From positions 62,001 to 126,000 of the forward strand of contig NZ_JIAH01000008.1 in the NCBI RefSeq assembly GCF_000688415.1: a stretch of DNA of 64,000 bases, in the 5' to 3' direction. Below the pieces are notes generated by a model. The model ran no database searches, had not been told where the DNA came from, and saw only the letters and a program-made list of their open reading frames with translations. Positions 17,592 to 26,103 of the stretch are shown here, one piece after another (positions within the stretch are counted from its first letter, which is position 1; every line of letters begins with the position of its first letter). The translations under genes were made by a program, and so were the position numbers. The DNA is from Corynebacterium pseudodiphtheriticum DSM 44287 (GTDB lineage Bacteria > Actinomycetota > Actinomycetes > Mycobacteriales > Mycobacteriaceae).

Positions 17592-18770
17592 ATGTCAGAG
17601 ATCTATATCGCCAGTGGTGCCCGCCTTCCGATTGGAAAGTTCCAGGGCTCACTCTCCAAACTCTCTCCTACCGAAATGGGCACCATTGCTGCAAAAGAAG
17701 CAATTGCGCGTGCCGGAATCGACCCCACTGCCGTTGAATCCGTGGTGGTGGGCAACGTAGTTCCCAACGTCCCATCAGATGTTTATCTTTCCCGCAAAAT
17801 CGGCATCGAATCCGGGCTGAAAGATTCCTCCATCGCCTTCAACGTCAACCGCTTATGTGGCTCCGGCGCCCAGGCCATCATTTCTGCTAGTCAGCAAATC
17901 CTCACCGGCGACGCCGAACTAGCTCTGGCGGCAGGCGTGGAACACATGAGTTCTGCACCATACTCCGTCGAAGGCATGCGTACCGGTGGCCAAAAAATGG
18001 GGGACGGCCGTTTGCAAGACTGGATGCTCGGCGCGTTGTCTTGCCCATTCGGCACCGGCCACATGGGCGTGACTGCAGAAAACGTCGCCAAGGCCTATGG
18101 CATCTCCCGGGAGCGCCAGGACGAATTCGCTGCGGAATCTCAGCGTCGCGCCGCCGCTGCCCGCGATAACGGCGTGCACAAAGAAGAAATTGTGCCAGTC
18201 ACCCTGCACACCCGCCAGGGCGAGGTCACTTTCGACTTTGACGAACACGTACGCGAAACCTCACCAGAAGCCCTGGCCAAACTGAAGCCGGCTTTCCAAA
18301 AGGACGGCACCGTCACGGCTGGTAACTCCTCTGGCATCAACGACGGCGCGGCTGCCCTGCTCCTGGGCACCGAGTCCGCCCTGAACCAGCACGGTTCTCA
18401 ACCACTAGGTCGCGTGGTCTCTTGGGGCATCGGTGGCGTCGACCCCACCAAGATGGGCTTGGGCCCAATCACTGCCGTACCCAAGGCACTGCAGAAGGCC
18501 GGTTTAAGCCTGGACGATATCGACCTTATTGAATCCAACGAGGCATTCGCGGCACAAGCCATCGCCGTACAAGATGAACTGGGCTTCGATCCAGAAAAGA
18601 CCAACGTGCACGGCGGCGCTGTAGCCCACGGACACCCGGTAGGCGCATCCGGTGCAATCTTGACTGTCAAGATCCTGCACCACCTGCGTGCGACCGACAA
18701 GAAATACGGTCTGGTCACCATGTGCATTGGTGGCGGACAAGGAATTGCACTGATTGTGGAGGCTGTATAA
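17592..18770 (+). CDS. fadA: Acetyl-CoA C-acyltransferase (thiolase)
   Basis: This 392-residue thiolase has the acylated catalytic Cys in NVNRLCGSGAQAIIS (about residue 88), the His of GGAVAHGHPVGASGA and the second Cys in VTMCIGGGQGIAL. It cleaves 3-ketoacyl-CoA to acetyl-CoA and a shortened acyl-CoA, the last step of beta-oxidation; a biosynthetic acetoacetyl-CoA role cannot be excluded. The ribosome site GAGGAG lies just before ATG 17592. Two bases separate its stop from the multifunctional beta-oxidation gene that follows, so they form an operon. Confidence 0.94.
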   Translation: MSEIYIASGARLPIGKFQGSLSKLSPTEMGTIAAKEAIARAGIDPTAVESVVVGNVVPNVPSDVYLSRKIGIESGLKDSSIAFNVNRLCGSGAQAIISASQQILTGDAELALAAGVEHMSSAPYSVEGMRTGGQKMGDGRLQDWMLGALSCPFGTGHMGVTAENVAKAYGISRERQDEFAAESQRRAAAARDNGVHKEEIVPVTLHTRQGEVTFDFDEHVRETSPEALAKLKPAFQKDGTVTAGNSSGINDGAAALLLGTESALNQHGSQPLGRVVSWGIGGVDPTKMGLGPITAVPKALQKAGLSLDDIDLIESNEAFAAQAIAVQDELGFDPEKTNVHGGAVAHGHPVGASGAILTVKILHHLRATDKKYGLVTMCIGGGQGIALIVEAV

Positions 18771-18772
18771 AC

Positions 18773-21064
18773 ATGACCACCAAGATCATCACGAACCCAG
18801 AACCAACCACCGTAGATGCCCCAGTGAAAAAAGCTGCCGTCATCGGCGCCGGCTCCATGGGCGCAGGCATCGCGGCTCTGATGGCCAGTGCTGGAATTCA
18901 GGTCACTCTGCTGGACATGGCCGACGAAGGCGATTCCCATGAGGAGCGCAGCGCACGAGCCTACAAAGGGATTGAAACCCAGAAAAATCGCAAAGGCTTT
19001 GTGCACCCCAAGTTCGTGGAAAATATTTCCGCTGGGAACACCACCGAAGACCTGGACAAGCTGCATGAATGCGACTGGGTTGTCGAGGCCATTTTCGAGG
19101 ATCTCGACGCCAAGCGCTCGCTGTATGAAACCGTCGCCCCTCATTTGAACGAGCACGCGCTGCTGTCGTCAAATACTTCCACCATCCCCTTGGCAGAACT
19201 AACGGCAAAGCTGCCTGACGTCCTGGCCAGCCGTTTTGCCATCACACACTTTTTCAACCCGCCACGCGTGATGCGCCTGGTCGAAATCGTCGAGGGCGAA
19301 AAAACCAGCGCAGCTACCCTGCAAACGTTGAATACCGCTGCTGAGCAGCAACTGGGCAAGGTCGTGGTTGACTGCCGCGATACCCCTGGTTTCATCGCCA
19401 ATCGTCTGGGCTGTTTCTGGTTGGGTTCCGGCGCAGAACTGGCGATGGAACAAGGCATTTCTTATGAGCTTGCCGACGCCGTATTCTCCAAACCTTTCGG
19501 CATTCCTCGTACAGGTGTTTTCGGTTTGTTGGACTACATCGGCCTCCAGCTGGTGAAACCAATCTGGTCCTCGCTGACCAACGCGTTGCCAGAATCCGAC
19601 CGGCTGCACCAGTTCAATCTGGGAAAAAACGATGTCATCAATGGTCTCGTGGATCGCGGACTCACCGGGCGTACCGGTGATGGCGGCTTCTACCAGGGCC
19701 GGGACAAGGTGATCCAAGCAGACTTCAGCTATGGCGAGCGTGAGACCCCAGAAGATCCTGCTACAAAGCACAAGGATGCTGCCGCAGTCATCACCGAAGA
19801 TAGCCCCGGTGGCCGCTATGCCCGCGATCTATTCGCTGCGACACTAGGCTACTGCTTGGAAACAGCAGAAGAAATCGCCGATACCGTCGAGCTAATGGAT
19901 AAGGCCATGGTTTTGGGCTACGGCTGGAAGCAGGGCCCTTTTGCTTTGGCAGATTCAATCGGTCTAGAAAAGGTGGCAGAACTTTACGACGAAACACCTT
20001 CCCTGCTGCAGGCTGCCATCACAGCCGGAGGTTTCTACCCAGAAGTCGGCAAGGTGCTGGCCACCGACGGATCTGTTGCAGAGACCAAAGATCGCACTGG
20101 TGTGGTCACCGTTAAGGAATTGCTCGCCTCAGGCCAAGCCAAGACCGTGCGCGAAGCCGAAAAAGTCCGAGTGCATCTGTTAGATAATGGCGTCGGCATT
20201 CTGGACCTGCAGACCTCGCTAAACTCACTAAGCCAGCCAGCTCTGAACTCGATTCGTTCGATCGTGGACGATGCCGACCAGCTGGGTATCCAAGCATTGG
20301 TTGTGGGCAACGACGAGCAACGTGCATTTTCTGCGGGGGCAGACCTGACATCCATTGCCAAAGCAGGTGAAAGCGACGATACCCAGCGCATTGATGATCT
20401 AGTGCGCAATGGCTCGCAGGTAATGCGTATTCTGCGTAATGCACCATTCCCCGTCGTTGGTGCAGTCCGGGGAGCTGCCTTAGGTGGTGGCTCTGAGCTT
20501 TACCTGTCCTGTGACCGCGTCGTCGTCCATGCAGATACCAAGGTGGGCTTCCCGGAACGCAACGTCGGCTTGTTCCCGGCTTGGTCCGGTACCGTCTCCC
20601 TACTGGAACGCATGCAGTGCCTGTACGACGATTACCACCAGCGTGCGTTTGACGTGATCACCGATGCTAAACCACTACCAAATATGTATTTTGCAGCAGA
20701 ATACGGCTTTATCCGGGAAGGCGATGCCATCTTGATGTCGCCGGATCACGTACTGGGTTATGCCATTGAGCAGGCCGCAAGCATGATCGACGGCTATCAG
20801 CCACGTGAGGACACCACGATCGCTTTGTACTCTGGCGCTACCCCGCTGGATGAGGGCTGGCCGATTGCGGGAATGACAGACAATGATCATGTCATTGCCC
20901 GCCAGCTGGCGAAGCACTACACCGCCGCTGACGGTGTCAGTGAACTAGGCTTCGACGAATTCGCTGACCGGGAAGTCGAGCACGCCGTACCGCTGATTGC
21001 ACTGCCAGCAAACGTGGAACGCGCTATGCACATGGCGAAAACTCGCAAGCCGCTGAACAACTAG
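18773..21064 (+). CDS. fadN: 3-hydroxyacyl-CoA dehydrogenase / enoyl-CoA hydratase, FadN-type
   Basis: This 763-residue bifunctional enzyme starts at ATG 18773. The NAD-binding dehydrogenase comes first (KKAAVIGAGSMGAGIAALMA, about residues 17-36; THFFNPPRVMRLVEIV; DTPGFIANRLG), and a crotonase domain follows at the C-terminus (AFSAGADLTSIAKAGE, RGAALGGGSELYLSCDRVV). This order is the reverse of E. coli FadB and matches Bacillus FadN. It hydrates enoyl-CoA and oxidises 3-hydroxyacyl-CoA in beta-oxidation. The crotonase Glu residues normally needed for hydration are not easy to confirm by eye. It is co-transcribed with fadA. Confidence 0.92.
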   Translation: MTTKIITNPEPTTVDAPVKKAAVIGAGSMGAGIAALMASAGIQVTLLDMADEGDSHEERSARAYKGIETQKNRKGFVHPKFVENISAGNTTEDLDKLHECDWVVEAIFEDLDAKRSLYETVAPHLNEHALLSSNTSTIPLAELTAKLPDVLASRFAITHFFNPPRVMRLVEIVEGEKTSAATLQTLNTAAEQQLGKVVVDCRDTPGFIANRLGCFWLGSGAELAMEQGISYELADAVFSKPFGIPRTGVFGLLDYIGLQLVKPIWSSLTNALPESDRLHQFNLGKNDVINGLVDRGLTGRTGDGGFYQGRDKVIQADFSYGERETPEDPATKHKDAAAVITEDSPGGRYARDLFAATLGYCLETAEEIADTVELMDKAMVLGYGWKQGPFALADSIGLEKVAELYDETPSLLQAAITAGGFYPEVGKVLATDGSVAETKDRTGVVTVKELLASGQAKTVREAEKVRVHLLDNGVGILDLQTSLNSLSQPALNSIRSIVDDADQLGIQALVVGNDEQRAFSAGADLTSIAKAGESDDTQRIDDLVRNGSQVMRILRNAPFPVVGAVRGAALGGGSELYLSCDRVVVHADTKVGFPERNVGLFPAWSGTVSLLERMQCLYDDYHQRAFDVITDAKPLPNMYFAAEYGFIREGDAILMSPDHVLGYAIEQAASMIDGYQPREDTTIALYSGATPLDEGWPIAGMTDNDHVIARQLAKHYTAADGVSELGFDEFADREVEHAVPLIALPANVERAMHMAKTRKPLNN

Positions 21065-21101
21065 GCCTGGATAGCACAGGCACAGCGCCGTTCTTGCTAA
21101 G

Positions 21102-21134
21102 GGCTACACCTACTACACCGTAGTAGGTGTAGCC
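21102..21134. terminator. Perfect 15-bp hairpin between convergent genes
   Basis: GGCTACACCTACTAC (21102-21116) and its exact complement (21120-21134) enclose a three-base loop. It lies between fadN and the convergent acyl-CoA dehydrogenase gene. There is no T-tract on either side, so it may act as a strong pause or mRNA 3'-end barrier rather than a classical intrinsic terminator. Confidence 0.75.
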
Positions 21135-21160
21135 TCCCGAGGTAGCTAGCGTTAAGCACG

Positions 21161-22336
21161 TTATTTAAACGCGCCCACGCCAGTGATCTTTTTACCAATG
21201 ATGAGTGACTGCACCGTGTCGGTGCCTTCGTAGGTGTGATAAGCCTCGATATCAGCAAAATGACGGGCAATATTATTATCTAACAAAATGCCGACGCCAC
21301 CGAGCATGTCACGGGCATCAGCAGCGACTTTGCGAGCGCCACGAGTACAACGCAACTTGTTAAAGGAAGCCTGTTCGCCGGTGAGCTTGCCAGAGGCATT
21401 GAGTTCAGCGATGTGACGATTCAACAGCATCATTTGGCTGATCTCCAACTGCATATCTACCAAACGCTGCTGAATGATCTGGCTTTCAGACAAGCGACGC
21501 CCAAACTGGATACGCTCGTCTGCGTATTCTCGCGCTTTTTCATAACACGCAATGGCCGCACCCAACGCAATCCAAGCCACCCCAGTACGCGTAGCCATCA
21601 GCACGGCTGCGGTGTCTTTGAACGTTTTCGCGTTTTGCAGTTGGTTTTCTGCGGGAATGCGCACATCCTTGAGCTTGATGTGTGCCTGGTGGATAGCGCG
21701 CAATGAGATCTTATTTTCGATAACCTGCGCGTCGTAGCCCTTCGCATCCTGTGGCACGATGAAACCAGAAACCTCGCCGTCTTCAGTGCGGGCCCACACT
21801 ACGGAAATGTCCCCGCCCTTACCCAGGCCGATCCATTTCTTCTCCCCGTTGAGCACCCACTCATCGCCATCGCGGGCAGCCGTGGTCTCTAGAGCAATCG
21901 AATCCGAACCGTGGTCTGGTTCCGTCAACGCGAAAGCACCCAGTAGCTCACCCTTGGCCATCTTCGGCAAATATTTATCTTTTTGTTCCTGCGAGCCACA
22001 CATATCAATTGAGCGCATCGCCAACCCCGCTTGCACCGCCAGAATCGTGGCGACGGAGCCATCGATACGGGCGACTTCCATCAGCGTTAAGCCAGAACCC
22101 AAATGCGACAAAGTTTCATGACCGGGCACATCCAAGCCGTCGGTGAGCAGATCGCGTTCTACGATTTCTGGAATCAAATCAAACGGAATTTCTGCACGTT
22201 GCCAGTAATCGTTGATGACAGCCTCAACCGGTTCACGCAAGCTTGCTGCCCGCTTCCAGGCGTTGAGGTCGGCTTCTGGGATATCGTTGAATACACCGAG
22301 CAGGTCTGTGCCTGTCGCAAGCGGGTTGGTGGACAT
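21161..22336 (-). CDS. Acyl-CoA dehydrogenase
   Basis: The 391-residue flavoenzyme has the FAD and substrate motifs of the family (AFALTEPDHGSDSIALETTA, GEKKWIGLGKGGDISVVWAR, QFGRRLSESQIIQQRLVDMQ) and ends with the ETF-side DMLGGVGILLDNNIARHFAD and YEGTDTVQSLIIGKKITG. The Glu of YEGT is where glutaryl-CoA-type enzymes place the catalytic base. It performs the first beta-oxidation step, passing electrons to ETF. It is divergent from the TetR gene at 22504 and convergent with fadAN, which suggests all are part of one regulated catabolic locus. Substrate chain length cannot be told. Confidence 0.93.
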   Translation of the reverse strand: MSTNPLATGTDLLGVFNDIPEADLNAWKRAASLREPVEAVINDYWQRAEIPFDLIPEIVERDLLTDGLDVPGHETLSHLGSGLTLMEVARIDGSVATILAVQAGLAMRSIDMCGSQEQKDKYLPKMAKGELLGAFALTEPDHGSDSIALETTAARDGDEWVLNGEKKWIGLGKGGDISVVWARTEDGEVSGFIVPQDAKGYDAQVIENKISLRAIHQAHIKLKDVRIPAENQLQNAKTFKDTAAVLMATRTGVAWIALGAAIACYEKAREYADERIQFGRRLSESQIIQQRLVDMQLEISQMMLLNRHIAELNASGKLTGEQASFNKLRCTRGARKVAADARDMLGGVGILLDNNIARHFADIEAYHTYEGTDTVQSLIIGKKITGVGAFK

Positions 22337-22503
22337 GGTTCAGTCACTCCTTAAAGCGAATCATCGTTAGTATTAAGAGTGACTCACATCGCACTAATAG
22401 TCAAGCGGAATGCTCGTAACATTTTCTGGCATGCTTAACTAATAGTGCGTCGTCACCAATAGTGCGTCGTCGCCAACCAGACTGACTAGGAGGCATATAC
22501 CTC
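22337..22503. promoter_or_regulatory. Divergent promoter region with a 17-bp tandem repeat
   Basis: This 167-base gap separates the divergent acyl-CoA dehydrogenase and TetR genes. It includes the odd-centred palindrome GTGACTCAC, flanked by TTAGT and ACTAA arms, which is a plausible operator. AATAGTGCGTCGTCACC occurs at 22441-22457 and 22458-22474 with one change. AGGAGG precedes the tetR ATG. TetR-type control of both genes from here is inference. Confidence 0.5.
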
Positions 22504-23148
22504 ATGGCAAATCCAAAACGTCGAGCACAAATTGCCGAAGCCGCAATGCAGCTTTTCGACGAGCGCGGTTACCACGCCACCGGCATGGAAGACATCGCCA
22601 CGGCCGTCGGCATGCGGGCCTCCAGCCTGTATAACCACTACAGGTCAAAACAAGAAGTACTGGCGGATATCGCGATTAGCTCTATGGAGGCATTGCTGCG
22701 CTTCCATGCGACTGGCTATTCGCCTATGAAAACCAGCGCCGACAAGCTTTTTGCCAGCATGAAATATCACACCATATTCCATGCAGAACAAGCTCAGCGA
22801 GCACGCATCGTCAATAACGAAATCCGTGCTTTGCAAGAGCCTTCACGGTCCATCGTCGTACAGATGCGACGTGATTATGTGGCCCGGTGGATGGCGATTG
22901 TGCGCGAAGGTATCGATTCTGGGGTCTTTGTTGCCGACGACATCAAGATCGTGTCCTGGGCGCTCATTGATATGGGCATCGGTGTCTCGCAATGGTACGC
23001 CGATGGTGGGCGACTCAGCAGTGAAGAGCTCGGCGATATGTACGGCCGCATCGCCTTACGTCAGCTGTGCAAGCCCAGCGCGCATAACGTCCACGACACC
23101 TCCAGTCCCAATAGCCAATCCCCGATCACGGACAATGAGCACGACTAA
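22504..23148 (+). CDS. TetR/AcrR family transcriptional regulator
   Basis: The 214-residue protein has the TetR helix-turn-helix at residues 10-55 (AAMQLFDERGYHATGMEDIA, AVGMRASSLYNHYRSKQEVL) and a variable ligand-binding C-terminal domain. It is divergent from an acyl-CoA dehydrogenase gene and adjacent to fadA and fadN, the usual setting for a fatty-acid or acyl-CoA responsive repressor of the FadR/KstR kind. The last 20 residues are polar and low complexity. AGGAGG lies 11 bases before the ATG. The ligand is unknown. Confidence 0.92.
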   Translation: MANPKRRAQIAEAAMQLFDERGYHATGMEDIATAVGMRASSLYNHYRSKQEVLADIAISSMEALLRFHATGYSPMKTSADKLFASMKYHTIFHAEQAQRARIVNNEIRALQEPSRSIVVQMRRDYVARWMAIVREGIDSGVFVADDIKIVSWALIDMGIGVSQWYADGGRLSSEELGDMYGRIALRQLCKPSAHNVHDTSSPNSQSPITDNEHD

Positions 23149-23248
23149 ATCCCGCGCCCAGGTCTACAGCGGCTTAAATATTTAAGCTTGCAGCCTTGTG
23201 CGCGGGACTCCTTAGCCCTGAAAATTCTTGCCGACTATTACTTACCTA

Positions 23249-24130
23249 CTACTGCTTACCGGCCTTAGCCAGCAAATCCAGTGCACGACGATAGATCGGG
23301 GCATCAACATAGTTACCGGATTCTAGCTCTACCGAAGATTCCTTACGCGCTACAGCTTCTTCAAATTTCTCCACGGCCTCACGTGCCCAGGCGATAGCGC
23401 TATCTGATGGCTTAAACGCCGCAGTAACAATCTTGCACTGCGATGGGTGGATACACAATTTGCCGCTAAAGCCCAACGCACTGGCGTAGTGGGTGGCATC
23501 CACCAGCCCATCTTCGTTAGCAACGTTGAAATACGGAGTATCCACCGGTGGCGATAACCGGAAAGCGACGGAGGCGGTGGCCAGCGTCGAACGGGCGAAT
23601 AGCAAAGCATCCCGGTTCGAGTGGTTCACACGTAGCTGCTCGGAATAATCGCCCGCACCAAAGGCCAACTGGGACACTCCACGGGTGGAAGCAATCTCCG
23701 CAGCGTTAACAATGCCGCGGGCGGTTTCTACCAAAGCCACGATTGGTACCGGAGCGCCGTCCGAGTCTTTCAATAACTGCTTGGTTTCTGTCATCGCCTT
23801 GGACTCGTTAACCAGCGGCTGCATAACAAAATCCAGTTGATCAGATACCGCCTGAAGTGCTTCCAGGTCCTTCGGATACTCCTGCGAGTTCACGCCATTA
23901 ATACGCACACCAATCAACACCGGCTTATGCGCGGCAATGATATCTGAGCTCTGGCCAGAAGAGTATTCCTCGATAAACGAGACAATATTCTGCCGAGCAC
24001 GCGCCTTGTTCTCTGGTGCACAAGAATCTTGCAAGTCGAAAACGATCGAATCGGTCCCACAATCTACAGCCTCTTGGAAGCTATCAGGGTGGTCACCGGG
24101 AACAAACAGAGGCGAAACGAGTGAAATCAT
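23249..24130 (-). CDS. HpcH/HpaI aldolase / citrate-lyase-beta-like protein
   Basis: This 293-residue TIM-barrel protein of the CitE-like family has LFVPGDHPDSFQEAVDCGTD at the N-terminus, DSIVFDLQDSCAPENKARAR, the metal-site IVALVETARGIVNAAEI and GKLCIHPSQCKIV. Members cleave or form malyl-, citramalyl- or methylmalyl-CoA-type C-C bonds; stand-alone CitE proteins without the rest of citrate lyase also act as acyl-CoA thioesterases or lyases. Only this one subunit is seen here, so true citrate lyase is unlikely. Its place in the beta-oxidation block suggests an acyl-CoA substrate. It converges with tetR. Confidence 0.88.
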   Translation of the reverse strand: MISLVSPLFVPGDHPDSFQEAVDCGTDSIVFDLQDSCAPENKARARQNIVSFIEEYSSGQSSDIIAAHKPVLIGVRINGVNSQEYPKDLEALQAVSDQLDFVMQPLVNESKAMTETKQLLKDSDGAPVPIVALVETARGIVNAAEIASTRGVSQLAFGAGDYSEQLRVNHSNRDALLFARSTLATASVAFRLSPPVDTPYFNVANEDGLVDATHYASALGFSGKLCIHPSQCKIVTAAFKPSDSAIAWAREAVEKFEEAVARKESSVELESGNYVDAPIYRRALDLLAKAGKQ

Positions 24131-24227
24131 ATCTTTGAGTCTACGTGAGGAAGATCAACAATACGGCTTTAGGATTCAGATTTCCCGTCCCTGACTTAAC
24201 CAGGCACATACCAAAATTCGCAGGCCG

Positions 24228-24398
24228 CTAGTGCGCGTGAATCATCCGGATCAAGCCACCATCCACAACATGTTCATCACTGCGTTCTGGTTGCAGCGCA
24301 TACGCGGTTAGCTGCTGAAATTGTGCTTCTTGTTGAGCGGAAAGCCCGCAGCCCGGTGCGGGCTGCTGCGAATCTGCGTGCCACATGGCTAACAGCAT
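24228..24398 (-). CDS. Small hypothetical protein, 56 residues
   Basis: A 56-codon frame starts at ATG 24396-24398 and ends TAG at 24228. It begins 15 bases after the amidohydrolase stop and lies before the citE-like gene on the same strand. The product has two short Met/Trp and Pro/Gly/Cys stretches, then a helix-prone QQEAQFQQLTAYALQPERSD and DEHVVDGGLIRMIHAH at the C-terminus. No Shine-Dalgarno site is visible, but coupling to the preceding stop is possible. I do not recognise it. Codon use looks like that of its neighbours, which is the main support. Confidence 0.4.
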   Translation of the reverse strand: MLLAMWHADSQQPAPGCGLSAQQEAQFQQLTAYALQPERSDEHVVDGGLIRMIHAH

Positions 24399-24413
24399 AA
24401 CGGGCCAGGCGGG

Positions 24414-25892
24414 TTAACGGCCATTCCGGATAGCACTCGCTCGTCCTTTCGCTTCCCGCGCGGCGCGCACGCTTGCGGAAGGATGCTTATCTTCTGTCGC
24501 CAAACGTTCAAACGCCAAGGCAGCTAATGCCGCGGCCTGATCCCCCAGGATCGAATCATTGAAATTAATCTTCGGTGAGTGATTCCAATCGCGCAGATGC
24601 TCCGGCTTGTCCGGATTTGCGGTACCCAAGAACATGAAAGTTCCTGGCACCTGGGCCAACACAAAACCGAAGTCTTCCGAGGCCATCATCGGCGCCTCAA
24701 AGGGTTGCACGGCCTCTTCCCCGAACATTTCGCCCCATACAGAGGCCGCGAATTTGGTTTCCCGAGGATTAGTCTTCGTCGTTGGGTACAGCACCTGGAA
24801 ATCAATATCTACAGAACAGCGATGCGCGGCGGCGACGTTACCGGCTACCTCGGCAATCATTTGGCGTACCGCATCAATCTTTTCATCACGCAGCACCCGC
24901 ACGGTCGCACCCAAAGTTGCGGTGTCTGGAATCGCATTAAACGCTCCTTCTCCGGCTCGCACGTTGGTCACCGTCACCACAATGGGATCCAGCGCATCAA
25001 AACGACGGGTGATAGCCAGCTGCAAGGACGTCTGAATCTCTGCCAACGCTAACACAGGATCAATAGCATCATGCGGGCGAGAGCCATGCCCGCCTTTACC
25101 AGTGACAGTAATGGTCAAGTTCGATGATGAAGACATCATCGGCCCTGGCACATAGTGGAAAGTGCCGTAATCCTGCGGGCCAACATGGATACCGTAGGCC
25201 GCAATTGGGCGCCGACCAGCAGCATCCAGTACGCCTTCTTCAATCATGGGCGCTGCCCCACCCGGGCCTTCCTCGCCCGGCTGGAACATGAAAATCACGT
25301 CACCGGCTAGTTCTTCCCGGTAGCGGCACAGGATTTTCGCTGCTCCGACCAAACCTGCGGTGTGTAAATCGTGGCCACAGGCATGCATGTAATCATTTTT
25401 CGAAGCAAAAGGCAGGTCCAGACGCTCACGTACTGCCAAAGCATCCATGTCGCCACGCAGCAACACGGACACGGGGTGCTCGCCTCGCTTCCCGCCACGC
25501 AACACCGCGATCACAGAAGTCAGTTCCCTGCCAGTGGTAATTTCCAACGGCAAACCCTCTAGCTCACGCAGTACCTTTTCTTGGGTGCGTGGTAGATGCA
25601 AGCCGATTTCTGGATGCTCGTGGAGGTCGCGGCGTAGTTCTTGCAGCTCACTGATGATTTCGCTGGCGGCACCACGGAATAATTCCCCGACCGGTTGGCC
25701 ACCAACAGTAGCCCGCACGAATTCCAAAGGGTCTTGTGCCTGTGCCGCGCGCTGCGGAAGCCCTTGCCCCTGAGCCTGTGGCTGCCCAGGGCTAACTGGG
25801 CGCCCGACGCGCCCTGGGCTGGCGGAACGGCGATTGTTTAGCGGATTAAACTCTGGCTGTTGCAATTCTGGGCCGGGCACGTGAAGTAACAC
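24414..25892 (-). CDS. M20 family amidohydrolase with N-terminal extension
   Basis: This 492-residue protein has the M20D peptidase/amidohydrolase core (about residues 75-470): DLHEHPEIGLHLPRTQEKVL, the metal motifs LLRGDMDALAVRE and MHACGHDLHTAGLVGAAKIL, MFQPGEEGPGGAAPMIEEGV, and MASEDFGFVLAQVPG. Relatives hydrolyse N-acyl amino acids, hippurate, or indole-acetyl conjugates; in skin corynebacteria an M20 enzyme releases odour acids from glutamine conjugates, so an N-acyl-glutamine substrate is possible but unproved. The first 70 residues are Pro/Gln/Arg-rich and not part of the fold. The start is GTG at 25892 or, with better spacing to AAGGA, GTG at 25880. Confidence 0.88.
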   Translation of the reverse strand: MLLHVPGPELQQPEFNPLNNRRSASPGRVGRPVSPGQPQAQGQGLPQRAAQAQDPLEFVRATVGGQPVGELFRGAASEIISELQELRRDLHEHPEIGLHLPRTQEKVLRELEGLPLEITTGRELTSVIAVLRGGKRGEHPVSVLLRGDMDALAVRERLDLPFASKNDYMHACGHDLHTAGLVGAAKILCRYREELAGDVIFMFQPGEEGPGGAAPMIEEGVLDAAGRRPIAAYGIHVGPQDYGTFHYVPGPMMSSSSNLTITVTGKGGHGSRPHDAIDPVLALAEIQTSLQLAITRRFDALDPIVVTVTNVRAGEGAFNAIPDTATLGATVRVLRDEKIDAVRQMIAEVAGNVAAAHRCSVDIDFQVLYPTTKTNPRETKFAASVWGEMFGEEAVQPFEAPMMASEDFGFVLAQVPGTFMFLGTANPDKPEHLRDWNHSPKINFNDSILGDQAAALAALAFERLATEDKHPSASVRAAREAKGRASAIRNGR

Positions 25893-25955
25893 TTCCTTCG
25901 CTAAGAAACCACACCGCGCACAAGACGTCTCAGGAAACTACGCGTGCGCGACGCG

Positions 25956-26013
25956 AGTCGGTAAAACACTTATGCCCTTCCACAATAGTGAATTTTGGGA
26001 GCAGTTACCGACT
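25956..26013. promoter_or_regulatory. Widely spaced 9-bp inverted repeat upstream of the amidohydrolase
   Basis: AGTCGGTAA at 25956-25964 and its exact complement at 26005-26013 are separated by 40 bases. They lie 64-121 bases upstream of the amidohydrolase start. The arrangement could hold two half-sites for a looping regulator or simply the base of an mRNA stem. No known regulator was matched. Confidence 0.35.
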
Positions 26014-26051
26014 GCGTCTCATTAGCACCAGCCATCGGTCACTAGACGCGA

Positions 26052-26103
26052 CTAATAGCAGTGCCTAACAGCGGCACCTAATGGCAGCACCTAATCACCA
26101 TCA
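26052..26103. repeat. Degenerate 13-bp tandem repeat starting at the lepA stop
   Basis: Units start at 26052, 26065, 26078 and 26091: CTAATAGCAGTGC, CTAACAGCGGCAC, CTAATGGCAGCAC and the diverged unit that carries the lepA stop (CTA at 26091-26093 on the plus strand). Read on the lepA strand, every unit ends in TTAG, so stop codons recur 13 bases apart and fall in all three frames. Confidence 0.88.

Noticed and set aside
23249-24130. Citrate lyase beta subunit
   Set aside because: No alpha, gamma or accessory subunit genes are nearby. A stand-alone CitE-like acyl-CoA lyase fits better.
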